Shown here: positions 21,695 to 41,925 of the stretch, piece after piece
How the letters are laid out: the number at the start of each line of letters is the position of its first letter
Numbering within the stretch: the first letter of the stretch is position 1
From: Rhododendron vialii
Lineage: Eukaryota > Streptophyta > Magnoliopsida > Ericales > Ericaceae
Direction of reading: 5' to 3'
DNA: 64,000 nt
Assembly: GCF_030253575.1 (NCBI RefSeq)
Contig: NC_080557.1
Location: forward strand, 47,909,501-47,973,500
The notes under the pieces: generated by a model
The model's input: only the letters and a program-made list of their open reading frames with translations
The model's database searches: none
Told to the model about the DNA's origin: nothing
Program-made: the position numbers and the translations under genes

Positions 21695-21702
21695 CAATGA
21701 GC
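21695..21702. other. Empty (pre-insertion) site of the hAT element
   Basis: CAATGAGC at the position equivalent to the duplicated octamer CAATGACC around the hAT element at 19430. Flanks on both sides (GGGCCA on the left; TTGGATCGTAGCACACCAAG on the right) match the occupied locus. This shows that the element inserted after the tandem duplication, or was lost precisely here. Confidence 0.85.
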
Positions 21703-22131
21703 AGATTGGATCGTAGCACACCAAGGACGAGCCCATCCCCAAGAATTGAACTAAGTTTAAATTCAAAATATACCTGTTTTCCAATTCATATTGATTGTCG
21801 TGTACAAATTGGTAGTGGGAATTGCAGATGTGTCTGTGCTTCGTGGGTTCAGCTTTCAAGTTTCATAATTCAGCTCGGAAAACATCTCCACCAACACATT
21901 TCTCAAAGAGTTTGTTCTAGGTTTTTTTCTTCTCTTTGATGGAGATTTATATTATTTTGCTCCCTTTTTTGTTTTATCAATAATATAATACAGTGCGTTG
22001 CGAAAACTTGTAGAATGTTTGATCATTCCAGTATTATCAATAACTAGCATTGCCCATTCGGAGATTTTGTTTTCTTCGTATTTTCAGCTTTCATTTTTCT
22101 TTGTAAAATGGAGAGAGAGAGAAGTTAATTG

Positions 22132-22316
22132 TTCCCACATCGGACAAATTAAAACTATTTAAGTTGTTTACAAAGCGTGAACATAACAACCTACTATTGT
22201 CCAGGCTTGGTGGTGCTAGCCCGTAACCCGAACCACAAACTCTTCCACACCGTTGGGGGCACAGACGGGGCAAATGTGTTGCTTGAAGCTAAGGCCCGAC
22301 TCAAACCACAAAAGGT
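22132..22316 (+). ncRNA. 7SL-like fragment with USE-like promoter (unit B)
   Basis: Paralogue of the fragment at 20146. The USE-like element is TTCCCACATCG (22135-22145), a one-base variant of the consensus. The RNA-like part starts near 22199 (CCAGGCTTGGTGGTGCTAGC then CCGTAACCC). The similarity to unit A stops near 22316, after CAAACCACAAAAG. No S domain follows. Divergently oriented relative to copy 2. Confidence 0.42.
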
Positions 22317-23530
22317 CACGCAAGCCCGAGCGGGTTCTCGGTTGGCTGCCTATGAAAAGCCTTATCAATGAGATTTTATAGCCCATTATGCTAGGGAACC
22401 CACGTGACCTCGTACATAAATTCCAATAATTGAGTCCTTGAGAGGCCTGCTTCTGCAATTCATTCGGGCCCGATGGCCGGTCGGTGTCCGGCCCAATTTT
22501 TTCCTCCGGCCCACCCTTTCCTGTCTTTTTTCTTTCTTTACTTTGGGTTGATATTTTCTTATTAGTAAATTGTCCGTGCATACGGCATTACCCACCCTAT
22601 GGAGAGGAATTACATTTTCAATCTTGTACGGTGGATCTCTGGTGTAGAACACATGAAAGCTCAATTCCATAATCAGTTGTCAGTTGGACCGGATGAAACC
22701 TCGGAAGCCCAAACGATGTTTAATTTCACATTATCCTATTTGACAAAATTTGAACAAGCTCGGAATAGGCCCAAAGCTAACTTATTTTTGCTCTCCGATC
22801 AATACTTACCACCCTAAGGTCATGATGCATGGTGGATTTCGGCCTGATTCATTCGTTTAGCCATTCAATTTGATATTTTTGCCGTTTTAGAAAACTTTTA
22901 ATTCGTTAATAACTTTTGCACCGTAATTCCTTATTAGTTGATTCTTTTAAGGAAAGTTCTATTTTTCTTTCCCATTTTCAATTTTAGGAGTTTCCCCAAA
23001 TTATGGGACTTTATTTTCTTGGCTGTTAATTATTAGGATTTCGGGGTTACACCATGTAAAAAGTGTTGTAACCTAATGCTTTGATGCAACTTTTTCATCA
23101 ATAAAATTTTTCTTCTAGATTTAAGAACTGCTCGTTGCTACAAGTACCTATCTCGTTTGAATTAGTATGTTAACTAGTCTTTCGTAAATTCCCCTACGTC
23201 AAGCTCAACCCATGGTATAAGCCTACTAGCGTTTGTGTAATAAACTAGGAAAGTATAGACACTTTCTTAAGAGTAGTTCTTAAGAGTAGGATTGAAGAGA
23301 TCTCAATCATTGTTCTAATGGAATTAATTTGAGTCATTCCAACAACTTATGTAGGGGTCCACACCTAAAGTAAACATGATCTGAACACCTGAGTAATAAA
23401 GAAAAATCATCAATAACAAAATTTAATAAAGGCAGATTTTCCCTTTGGTTTTGACGAGGGAGGACAGAATGAATATTTAATATACAAAGCAGTGGGCCTA
23501 AAAAGGAAGTTTAAGGAAGACTAAAAAACA
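22317..23530. other. Spacer within the 7SL cluster
   Basis: No coding gene is supported; the overlapping short open frames at 22380-22820 show no family signature. The sequence from 22900 to 23500 is AT-rich. Nothing else is seen. Confidence 0.45.
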
Positions 23531-23532
23531 AA

Positions 23533-23835
23533 AAAGTGGTTGTTGAATTGAGAGCGGCCCATGAGGCATCAGTGGCCCTGAGAAGTACCGGCCCGTTATC
23601 CTTCCACCGACTGGAGCGGGAGGTGGACGCTGCTCTGTGAAACCAGCCTGACGCGGTTTCCCCCACTCTAAGGGCCAAGAACCCAGTGCCTTCGCACCGA
23701 GCCCGTGGCCCAACTCCAGACTTGGAATGGGCAGGCCAGATGATAACCCCGCAGGGCCTACCTCCTGGGCCAAACCAATCTCCAACCACAATGATGCCCT
23801 CACTTGAGTCACAGGCTCACGTTACCAAGCCCGGC
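23533..23835 (-). ncRNA. 7SL RNA, the RNA of the signal recognition particle
   Basis: The best-preserved 7SL copy, about 303 nt, the length expected for plants. The RNA scaffolds SRP, which pauses translation and targets secretory ribosomes to the ER. The 5' end GCCGGGCTTGGTAACGTGAG then CCTGTGAC forms the Alu-domain loops that bind SRP9/14-type proteins. The S domain contains the helix 8 pair GGGGAAACCGCGTCAGG and GGTTTCACAGAGCAGC (complement of 23629-23664), the SRP54-binding core conserved with human 7SL. The 3' end runs into T6 (23530-23535), an RNA polymerase III terminator. The upstream USE and TATA are canonical. It is the only copy of the cluster with all these parts. Whether it is expressed cannot be seen. 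Confidence 0.88.
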
Positions 23836-23858
23836 GATAAGACTATTATCGGCTGAAG

Positions 23859-23901
23859 CTTATATTAAGACAAAAAGTTTCTTTGCTAGCCGATGTGGGA
23901 T
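23859..23901 (-). promoter_or_regulatory. Plant USE + TATA promoter of the 7SL gene
   Basis: USE ATCCCACATCG (23891-23901, perfect match to RTCCCACATCG) and TATA box TATAAG (23859-23864), 26 nt apart. The TATA lies about 29 nt before the 7SL start. In plants a USE-TATA distance near 24-26 bp directs RNA polymerase III, whereas about 34 bp directs polymerase II, so this is a polymerase III promoter. Confidence 0.85.
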
Positions 23902-25158
23902 GGGAAGCCTGGATTCTAATGGTTCATTAAAAGGGTAGCTCTCGCTTTCGTATCACAACGAGATTGGTTTCTGGGGATTGAATGAGAAGGTATACACATA
24001 TATATCTTCGATTTGGGTTCTGATAATTGAGAATAAAAATGTTCGATTTTCAATGGTAGGGAAATGCAAAAGCACAGAATAAATTGGGTTGAAGGAAAAA
24101 CTTGCTTTCCAAATGCTTGCGGCGAGCCTTTCACCTGAATTTGTATGTTGCTGCTGCAGTCTGGAATGGTAGCCATGGTATGCTACCGGCCAGGGATAAC
24201 TAATGCAATTATTCCCATACCAGTAATGCTTCAAATGTCCGCTTAGTTTCTATCGGATGTGTGTATACCTGCAAATATATGCGCAAATTAAAACTACTCG
24301 GACAAGCCACGTACAAGTTTGCAGGAGGAGGAAGAGGCCGAGCTGAGTTTTATGATATTGTTCGAGCTCGGCTCATTTAAAATACAGTGGGATCGAGCTT
24401 GAATATTCGCACTCGATTCCACTACTAAACAAGACTCTACAAATAACCCAAGCCCAAACATGCGAGTCGAACTTATCTATGCGAGCCAAGCTATGGCTAA
24501 CTCAAGCTCGGCTTGTTTACTAACCAAGCAAACAAAATTGTTCTACCTCAGCTCGTTTACTAAATGAAGAGAGCTGAGCCTAAGTTTGTTGCAAATAGTT
24601 TGGCTCATTTTGTAACCCTACTCACGGGCCTTGAATCCAGATGCTTAATTTCAGTTGAGCTTCTGTTATCTTTGTCAAATTGTTGAAGATCTTCCGAGGG
24701 GGTTAGTTTGTACAGTGACAATTGTAATATCAATTCACAACAGAGTTGTTCAAACCCAGTCTCTTCCCTAGTAAAAACTAAAGAACACATTTTTTGGATG
24801 GAATATTTATGAAAGAAGAACGTATTGGGACATGTTGGGGACACACTTGCATTTTTCTAATCACCAATTTAACACTTTGATGGGTGTTTTGTAGTAGAAT
24901 CATGTATCATATGTCATACAAATTACTAGCAATAGTCACCGAGTCAGGTAATCTTACGCTCATAGCAATGGTACAAGCAAACTTTAAAAAAAAAGAAGAA
25001 GAAGAAAAGAAGCCATCTAAGAACTCAAAAGTGCGAAATTGAAGCCTATTAAGTATAATTCGATCTTTTTTTCATCTTCTTTGCATGAGAAGATATGATT
25101 CAGAAACACTTTTTTTATTATTATTTAGGTATGTGAGTATTGCCTTGTATATCAAACT

Positions 25159-25160
<2 letters not shown>
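23902..25160. other. Intergenic region with a GAGCTCGG-rich repeat
   Basis: At about 24335-24605 the words GAGCTCGGCTC, CTCAAGCTCGGCTTG and CTCAGCTCG recur in both orientations, a common form of dispersed plant repeat. Short open frames elsewhere are not supported as genes. Confidence 0.35.

Positions 25161-25201
<41 letters not shown>
25161..25201. repeat. (TA)n microsatellite
   Basis: About 20 uninterrupted TA units. Confidence 0.95.
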
Positions 25202-25204
<3 letters not shown>

Positions 25205-25699
25205 TAAATAAGTTTTTAAAATCATGTTAAATAAGTAATCTTGTTTCTCTAGTCTTGCAAAAAGCAAATATTGGTTTCAATAAAAAACGACTTTTGGCTT
25301 CAGAAAGACTTGTCCTATGGAGAATTTCCATGTAATGTCCCATGGAGAATTGTAGCCTATTGAGACTAACTTTTGCCCCATTTTATCCCACTTTCAATAC
25401 ATTAATAAGCAATGTCATGTACACAAATTTCTATATGCGCATAGATGTAGACACATTTTACTAGCGAATGCACGTAGCCCCGCATTATTTTTTGGTGTCC
25501 ACTTCTATTCTATTCTATTCGATAACTTCGAACACATTTCTATCTAGATCTATGCACATAAATCATAAATGTGTGGATATATGCTTTCTCTTCATAACTA
25601 CCACTTTTGACTCCATTAGCTACTCCTTTTAAGGGTTAATTATTTGGGTTAATCTAATTGCAGTGTGCAATTGTTCTACTCTTCAACAAACCATCAGGC

Positions 25700-25884
25700 C
25701 AATGGGCTCTTAGCTCAATTGGCATTACCCATCGCCTTTTTTGGTGGAGATCTGGGTTCAAGTTTCATAAAGGGCAGTTGATTGGGGTTTAGGGCTATGT
25801 ATACTCTCTAAATTTTTTGTGGACTAACTTACTAACTTTTCACTAGCCCCACTAATGTATATAATATTGGCAACAAGAAAACAA
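25700..25884 (+). mobile_element. tRNA-derived SINE, 185 bp, with perfect target duplication
   Basis: A perfect 14-bp direct repeat ACAAACCATCAGGC flanks the element (25686-25699 and 25885-25898). The 5' part carries an A box (TTAGCTCAATTGG) and a B box (GGGTTCAAGTTTC). The body ends in an A-rich tail (CAACAAGAAAACAA). The intact duplication suggests a fairly recent insertion. It lies about 500 bp upstream of the PEX6 start codon. Confidence 0.9.
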
Positions 25885-25920
25885 ACAAACCATCAGGCTC
25901 AAATCCATAAAAAAAAATTT

Positions 25921-26052
25921 GGGGAAAATGACGGCTACAGACATGTTTTGATAATTAATATCCGTCAAGGACATTTTCAGCATTAACAAATGTTTTTAGC
26001 TGTCCTTGGCGGATGTTAATTATCAAAACACATCATGGGCCATCATTTTCCC
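25921..26052. mobile_element. Foldback MITE near the PEX6 promoter
   Basis: The termini GGGGAAAATGACGG and (inverted) AGGGAAAATGATGG are followed on both arms by TGTTTTGATAATTAA and a pairing of CCGTCAAGGACA with TGTCCTTGGCGG. Nearly the whole 132 bp can fold into one hairpin. A second member of the family lies at 43190-43308. Confidence 0.8.
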
Positions 26053-26378
26053 TAAAATTCGGACTAAACAAAGTCCGTGAACACTGCCCATATTTGACCC
26101 AAAACAGCCCAAAACATTGGGCCAAAGCCCAAGTATTTTGCTACTGAAACGTCGGGCCAGAACCCCAAGTCCCTTGCTATGACGGTTGATTACGTTGGAG
26201 CGGTTATCGTTTTGGCGTCAAGACGAGTTTTAAGAGTCCCCTTCTCGATTTGCGCAATCCAATGCTCTCTCTCTCTCTCTCCCTCTCAGATGTCTGTTAA
26301 TTCATGTACTGGTACACATATGCTCTAACACAGTCACAGAGTTAGGGTTTCGGTTTGGTTTCGAGCTTGGAGTGAGTG

Positions 26379-34856
<8,478 letters not shown>

Positions 34857-37089
34857 ATTCAATCGGTCCTGCTTATTTATGTAATTCTGAGAGGACACTG
34901 CTGAACTTCTTTGACATCACATGTTTCAATCCATTAAACCTAAAATGATACAATGGCGGCATTCAACTGAGGGGTATGTTCTACTTTCTTTTTTTTGATC
35001 GGCAAAAATAATTTCATTCATCACAAGGATATATAATGAAATCAGTACAATACTAAGTAAATATGTTTTACTTAGTGTGTATTACCTTTTCCCGTGGCTT
35101 TAATCCCTAGGGAGTCATATAAGGCGTGGGATCTTCCGAATGCATACCACTTTGGAAAAAATCAACACACTCCAAATTGTGAGCACGTCCACAGATGCAT
35201 GCAGGGTAGATGGGTGAGTAGTAAGATCACAATGGTGTGCATTTAGAACCTCCCTATACGGCTCTATTCAACCCTTGGTATATTGGTTTACATGACGAAT
35301 GCGCCTTTCTCATTTATGTACTTCCAGCAATTCATTGAAGTAAAAGAAAAGCTTGTACTTCATAATTTCGGATTTAAGTATCATTTCTGTACTGTTACCA
35401 AATTGTCAAATTCTATGTCTCCCCACTGATCATATTCTCTTCTTCTTCCTCAGGCGGCGGTATACCATGAACCATGACAGTTGACTGGATGCGGCATATT
35501 TCGTAATGGGTGTTCTGATTACACAATCTATCCTATATTGTTTAGTTGTAATCGTAGTTTTTTCTTTTCTTTTCTTTGTTTTTAGAGATTAGATGAATGT
35601 CATATTGTATTTGCTAACCTGAACGGAGGAGTATCTTCAAAAAGGGAAAGAAAAAAAAAAAAACCTGAGGGGAGGAGGAGTCAGGTTCGAATCCAGCGTA
35701 CAAGTTGGACGATGAAGTGCAATCATATGGACGGCCGAGTATCGCATTTACGCCCTTGTATTGTTACTTGAATACCACAGCCATTGTATACTACTCCCCG
35801 CCGTCTCCATTTGTTGATAGTGCAATAATGATGTGTTCAGTACTATTTTTTGTTCTCCGAAGATGAATTGGAATTCGTTGATGTTATTATTGTTCTGTTA
35901 GTTTACGAAGCCAAGAAGAAAATGGATATATAATTGCAGAAAACTTATTATTTTGGTTGATTATGAAAGAAAAAGAAACGTGGAGTAGCAAGTAATTTGA
36001 CTTGACTTTGTTTTGGTTGGTTATGGATCTCTTTCCATAACTCAGGATGTCCGTGCTAGCTTGCATGTGTATCGACTAATCTTTGAGGATCCAATTCCCC
36101 CATCCACTAGTAGAAGGTCCAATTAAGTTTGGAACAAAGCCCCGTACGAACTAAGAGCTATTGTATATAATCTCCACGAACTAAAAAAAAACAAGTGATG
36201 CATATTTTTCAACAAAAAAAAGTTACTAACATTTTAGACTCTGTAAGTTGTCTTAGTCTTCATTTTATACATGTAACAAGTAATTAATCGACCGCCTATA
36301 AAAAAAAATACAAATAATTAATTACTCGACCTGAGCCCTAATAATAGAGGGGATATAGTTTGATCCAATACTATTTCAAGTTATTAAAAGTAAAAGAATC
36401 GCAGACGTAAAGCACTGTAAGATTGAAAAGAGAAAAAAAGACAGAGAGAGACTACATACCACCGCCTAAACTAATTCTTAATTAGAAACAAAATTGAAAC
36501 TTTATTTTATTCCTTCTTGACTTGTCCCGAGATTTCAAAAGAAGATTATTCCGCTCACAATCACTTGTCCAGTGACGACCCCATGAATTTGCATTGATGG
36601 GATCATTTACGGACACAAATTTCACTTATTTCTCAGCCCTACTACCTGATCAACCATTAGAATGAAGTAATGACCAACTCACAAGATTCGTCAATTTTGC
36701 CAATTCACATAGTAGCATATACTTTCCATATTATGTAGTATTTCACAAATTGGACACCATAAACCCCATTTTTAGTGAATGCAATCCTTAAAAGAATATG
36801 ACTTTCAACAAATTAGAATCGTTTACACTTGATTCTTACCACATGCAATCCTTAAAACAATACTGTACCTGTTTAAAGTCACTTGTTGCCATAGTAGAGA
36901 GAGAGAGAGAGGACACAAAGGAGCAGATCCGAAGTTCAGTGAAATGCGAGGAAAAATGATTAGGTGGTGTTGCCTCGTGGATTGGGGTCATACGTTTTCT
37001 GAATGGTGTCAAAGTATCAACCAATCAGGAAATTCTACATCTGTAGCAATAGTAACTCCTTTCTCCATGGGGTCAACTGTGTCAAGTGA
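34857..37089. other. 3' flank of PEX6 and intergenic region
   Basis: Begins with the PEX6 3' UTR. At about 34985-35065 a T-rich run with TTGATCGGCAAAAATAATTT looks like the tail of a LINE or SINE on the - strand, too short to classify. A GA microsatellite lies at 36898-36912. No other gene is supported. Confidence 0.45.
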
Positions 37090-39118
37090 CTTGTCCAATG
37101 TGCCCTCAATCGCTTCGTCCCGCGCCCTTCTTGAGCATATGATCAAACAATGAAGCCAGCAGCTCTCCACCTTCAAGAGCCTCATTCACAGCCTAGGGAA
37201 GAGCCAAAAGGTGGACTTTAGGAGGGGGAAAAAAACAGGAAACAAGGACCAGAAAAAAACCAGTCTCGAACACAAACCTTGCTAAAGAGAGAGTGGTTCG
37301 CGAAACATTCATTCGCATACGCCATGCACTTGTCGAGTAGCTCGTTAACTTTTATGAATCTGAGTAGCTCGTTAACTTTTCTGAATCTGACCAACACCTG
37401 AATAAGAGATAGTCACATCAGTTTCCTAATGCCAATTCCATTAGATACAAATGCGCATCCTGTTCAAGGATTACCGGCTCCAGCGAGCCAACTGCACTCT
37501 CTGTGGAGCAAACTCGCTAGCACTTGAAGATACAACCCGCAACGACTCTAAGGCATTATATATTCACTAGCTACTTATTACATGCACCCTTCTTTTGTTT
37601 TACCTTTCTCAACCTTGTATTTTTGTTTTGGGTGGGATCCTAACACCAGGATCAAGGCGGGAGCTAGACGAAAATTCAGACTCTTAAAGTCTAACTTATT
37701 CAGTTTCCCACAAAGCAAAGACCTGAATTTCATGAGCTATGGGAATCAGAATGAAGGTCTGAAAGGTAGGGAAATAGGAGAAGAGGCTAGAAATCAACCC
37801 AATCTGAAGGTAGCGGCACCACACTCAACCGTGCCAGTCCTCGGTCTTGATTGTACCGCAAGGAGCCAAGGATTGGGTAAATCTTCTTCTTCGTCCTATT
37901 CTGGCCTAACATGGAGTCAAATAACAGCACCTTGGTGACATGTTGGTCACTAGAAGCCAGCTCAAAGATCATAACATTCCTTTCAATTTAACTCACTAAC
38001 AAAAATTATGCCTACCTAGTTAACAGACTCTTAGAGGCCGTCGTGAGTTCATGACCTCACTCAAACAATAACATCTAATCATCTCAAAGTATCCAGCCTA
38101 TTCAACTCCTCTTAGAGTTGGTCCTCAATCTTGATTGTATCACGAGGTATGAGAATAACTTGTCACTTCAAAAAGTAGTGCACCAACTTGTATCTAACAG
38201 AAACATTTGCTTCATATGACGAGAGACTCTAAAAAAGGACATGTATTCTTAATGGTCGGAATGCATGATACTGACCTTGTTATCGGCCTCATCTTTGGCC
38301 TGTTGGACCAATGCTGTAACTTTGGCAGTGACATGCTGCATCAGGAATCCCACACAAAGTGTCAGGAAAAAGATGACGATAATGTCCAGAGGCTCCTTTT
38401 CTCCATTAATACTGCTAGAAAGGAATTAAAAGGATAGAGGGGGAAAAATTAAAACGCGTACCTGCTTAAATATATTAGCAATCGGTTCCAATCCATTAGG
38501 AATTTCATGGAATAGCCTATACATCCTAGAGAGGTCCTCCACCTAACAAGATGAAACAAACTGGAGATGTCACTGCCTTATATGGCTATATGTATTCAAA
38601 GCATTTCCTTTTTCACTTTTCTAAACAACGAAATAATACTGCTCAAAATGAAACCTTGCCATCTCTAAGCAAAGCGCGGCATCCAGAGTGCTCCTTCTCA
38701 AGCAACTGGGTGCTGTATACCACCAGCAGTTCATTTTGCACTTTCTGCAAAGAGGAACATCTTCAATTAACCATTAACAAATAATCCCAAACATAGAAAG
38801 CACGAACTCAGAGGAAGAAAGAGACGAGGGCAGGGGTGGAAGTGTTGACCAAGAGATTCAACTGTTCAAGTTTTCCTTCGAAAGTTAAAAGGGAAAATAA
38901 GTTAATACTGATTACTGAGTTTAACAACCATGGATCTTAGCTCTCTTTTCTGAATCAAAAATTCTGATTGACACTATTTATTGATGGCTTGATGCAGTCA
39001 ATTCAAAACGAAGTAAAAGCAACTTTTATGGATGTTTAACATGTACGAAAGGCGGCATGCTCAATATGGAGTTTATGGAGCGATGAACAATAGTAGGAAT
39101 TTATAGCAAAGCATCACT

Positions 39119-39452
39119 ATTTATTGATGGCCAAGAGAAATTCTTCGCAGTTAGGAGTAATTCTATGCGGCCATAGATAATTCTTGGCGGCCAAGAGCAA
39201 TTCTTGATGGCTAAGAGCAATTCTTGATGGCCAAGAGTAATTCTATGCGGCCATGAGTAATACTTCGCGGCTAGAAGTAATTCTTCGCAACCACGTGTAA
39301 TTATTCTACACGGCCAAGAGTAATTCTACGCAGCCATGAGTAATTCTACGCGGCCAAGTATAATTCTACGCTGCCAAGAGTAATTCTTTACTGCCATGAG
39401 TAATTCTACGCAGTCATGAGTAATTCTTTATAATTCTTCGCGGTATAATTCT
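39119..39452. repeat. Minisatellite, ~20-bp unit (GGCCAAGAGTAATTCTACGC)
   Basis: About 16 degenerate copies of a 19-20-bp unit in the sixth intron of the truncated CUL1 copy. It is absent from the corresponding intron of the intact CUL1, so it arose or expanded after the duplication. Confidence 0.9.
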
Positions 39453-39525
39453 TTATGAACTTCTAATCTCAACCATTGGTTTCAATGGTTGAGATGGTGT
39501 GTCTTTATTTCTCTCCGGAACGCTC

Positions 39526-39529
<4 letters not shown>

Positions 39530-39576
<47 letters not shown>
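39530..39576. repeat. (TA)n microsatellite
   Basis: About 23 TA units next to the minisatellite. Confidence 0.95.
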
Positions 39577-39579
<3 letters not shown>

Positions 39580-39943
39580 ATAAGTTTGTTCACACAGACT
39601 TTTCCCACATAGATCATGCACAGATCCATGTGTGGTACTCACACAAATATCTGAATCGTTCATTAAATATAAAACATTTTTTCATTAAATATTAAACATT
39701 TTTATTATAACCCTACTTAACCTATGGCTTAAGTTGAGAGAAAAAAAATCCACAAACTATGGCATGAACATCATGTGAAGGCTACAAACTACATATGTAT
39801 ATCTTCTTCTCTAAACAGCGCAAACTACATATGTAGTTTGAACAAAATCCACGCCCACATGAAGGCTTTGAATGATCACTATGGCATGAACATCATCTTC
39901 TTCAACACAGTACGTATCAATTAATGAAGGTTTAAAAAATCTA

Positions 39944-40068
39944 GGAAATTGATATTCGCGCTCCCTTTTTTTATGTAGGCGCTCCACTTTGTTCATGAAG
40001 TTACTAGTAACTCCACGTTGAAAGTGGAGCGCCTGCATCAAAAAAATGGAGGGCGAATATCAATTCCC
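39944..40068. mobile_element. Foldback MITE with 8-bp target duplication
   Basis: The arms GGAAATTGATATTCGCGCTC and (inverted) GGGAATTGATATTCGCCCTC extend to a shared GGCGCTCCACTTT. A perfect 8-bp target duplication AAAATCTA lies at 39936-39943 and 40069-40076. It inserted 10 bp inside the donor end of intron 6 of the truncated CUL1 copy, leaving the GT intact. The paralogous CUL1 intron lacks it. Related elements lie at 44271 and 59997. Confidence 0.88.
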
Positions 40069-41397
40069 AAAATCTAACCTCGACTAGCTTTTGCTCGCTG
40101 CTTGAGTGCAGATAATGGGACACTCTATCCCTCTCTTTTTCCAAGCACTGCTCAACCTATTGTTTCGATCCATAGGGTTATCAGATTCCATCCGCGTTAA
40201 TTGATCATCATGAAATTGCGTACTGAGTATTGCACTAGAAAGGTCGTCTTTTTTACCTTCAACATGTAATCAGGACAAGAATCTTCAACAATCCAATTTG
40301 ATGCTTTCCGAGAATAATAAGAAGCAGAATCCTTAAGCATGTCGTCTTCAAAGTCTTTTTCATAATCCACCATTTGTCCCTTTCCGATCTCAACGAAAAA
40401 ATCCACAACATTCTTCAATAAAGCTCGGTCAATTTGTTCCCCCTCGCGTTCTTGGTCAATCTGGTCCAGAAGCATTTTGAAACGTACTCAATTGCTTACT
40501 ACAATGGAAAGAACTATGATTTGCTTGAAGCAATGAACTTACCAGCGTGATGACAGCATCTCGAACTTCACCCTTCAACTCTCTGTAAACCTGAAATTCA
40601 GAAAATTGCCAAGAATGTCTGTAACGGTAGCCACTATAGTCGCAGATTTACAAATCACACCAACATAAGAACCTATAGCATAATATCAACTCATGACAAA
40701 CCAGGTCACGGAAGCAAGTGAGCCCGACTGCATTGAGAGCAGGAAGAACCCTCCCTGGAACAAAGAAGCGATCAAGGTAACCGAAAATTTTGGAAAGCAA
40801 CATGACCAAATCTTTATGATTTGCCCATCTTTTCATGAGCTCCCTCAACATAAACTCATCGTTCTTCTCCCGCAAGGATGGTAGCACCTAACAAAGAATA
40901 TAAAGGGCATATGATGAGTTTTGAATAACAGATGAAATATACAAAGAAAAAAAATGCGAAGAACTGCAGGGAATTAAGCAGATACAAGGCATGACTTCCT
41001 TCAACCATAATCTAAAATTTCGAGATTTGTCGAACTAACTTGAACAGACAGGGCTGATCAAAAAAAAAAACTTGAATAGACAGGAGCACCCTAAACACAC
41101 AACTATACGACTGCATCGCGTCCCCACCCTGGAAACGAACGCTTAACAGTTACCAACTTACCGTCAAGGAACCTTCACACGAGGAAAAAAAACATGCAAC
41201 AATGTACAAGTTTCCTCACCTATCAAAAAAAAAAATGTACAAGTTTCCTCACCGATGAACTGATGTATTCTTCAAGAACCTCTTTGTATTTGTGGTAGAG
41301 CCTTGCAGAGTAGTCATCACGGGGACAGCACATGTTGTATACAGTACTGCGATAAAAGTCGAGGAGAAACAACCACTGCAGGCAATGAATAGATGCG

Positions 41398-41925
41398 AAG
41401 TCCACTTTGACCCCCCTGTGATTATTGGCATGTGCGGATACTCCATTCATAGTTCAAAACTAACCACATAACCTACATGTGATTTTGAAAATGTGCGGTG
41501 AAAATGTGCGGATAGCCCGACATACCCTCATCATGTCATGTGATTCTTCTTTTTTAAATATAACCAAACCATCCCCTATACCAAAAATTGAATCCAAACC
41601 GTTGATATTGTAAATTTTGACGAGTACTACATCTATGTCAAAATAAGTCAATCAAAAAATGAAAAGCTCATGGTCGAATCAATTTTGTTATGAAATTAAA
41701 ATTTCAAATTTGAATTTACTAAAAATTAGATCACATGGTTATTGATGTCTGATCGAGATGATTTTTTACAGAGACGTGTGAGTTACACCTCCGTTAATAT
41801 AGATGGAAAACATGACGGCAGATGGTCTATCCGCACACTTTCAAAACCACAGATAGTTTATGTGGTCAGTTTTGAACCATGAGAGGGGTATCCGCATATG
41901 GCGATAACGGGGTGAAAGTGGACTT
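41398..41925. mobile_element. Long-armed MITE in intron 1 of the CUL1 copy
   Basis: The left arm (AAGTCCACTTTGACCCCCC, then TGCGGATAC, then GTTCAAAACTAACCACATAA) is inverted at the right (TTATGTGGTCAGTTTTGAAC, then GTATCCGCATATGG, ending AAAGTGGACTT). The arms are about 100 bp. The intact CUL1 intron has an uninterrupted flank near 51417. I could not identify an unambiguous target duplication. No coding capacity. Confidence 0.82.

Larger units (their letters stand above)
18147..22316. repeat. Tandem duplication of a 7SL-bearing unit (~2 kb)
   Basis: Unit A (about 18147-20335) and unit B (about 20478-22316) align over nearly their full length. Shared blocks in order are TACATTTTTATTTTTTTGAT, GCAAGAGGAGTT, the - strand 7SL copy, GGGCTCTTCCTTGGTGTGCT, the AAGTAACTAGCGGTTTAA module, GATCGTAGCACACCAAGGAC, GGTAGTGGGAATTGCAGATG, and the + strand 7SL-like copy. 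Unit A is longer by a 284-bp hAT element and an internal repeat in its 7SL copy. The AAGTAACTAGCG module occurs a third time at about 20335-20465, at the junction between the units. Confidence 0.88.

Noticed and set aside
23498-23812. Overlapping ~100-codon open frames on the - strand
   Set aside because: Fully explained by the intact 7SL RNA gene, which has its own promoter and terminator.
39119-39452. CRISPR-like array of short repeats
   Set aside because: Units are contiguous and degenerate with no unique spacers, in a plant intron; it is a minisatellite.
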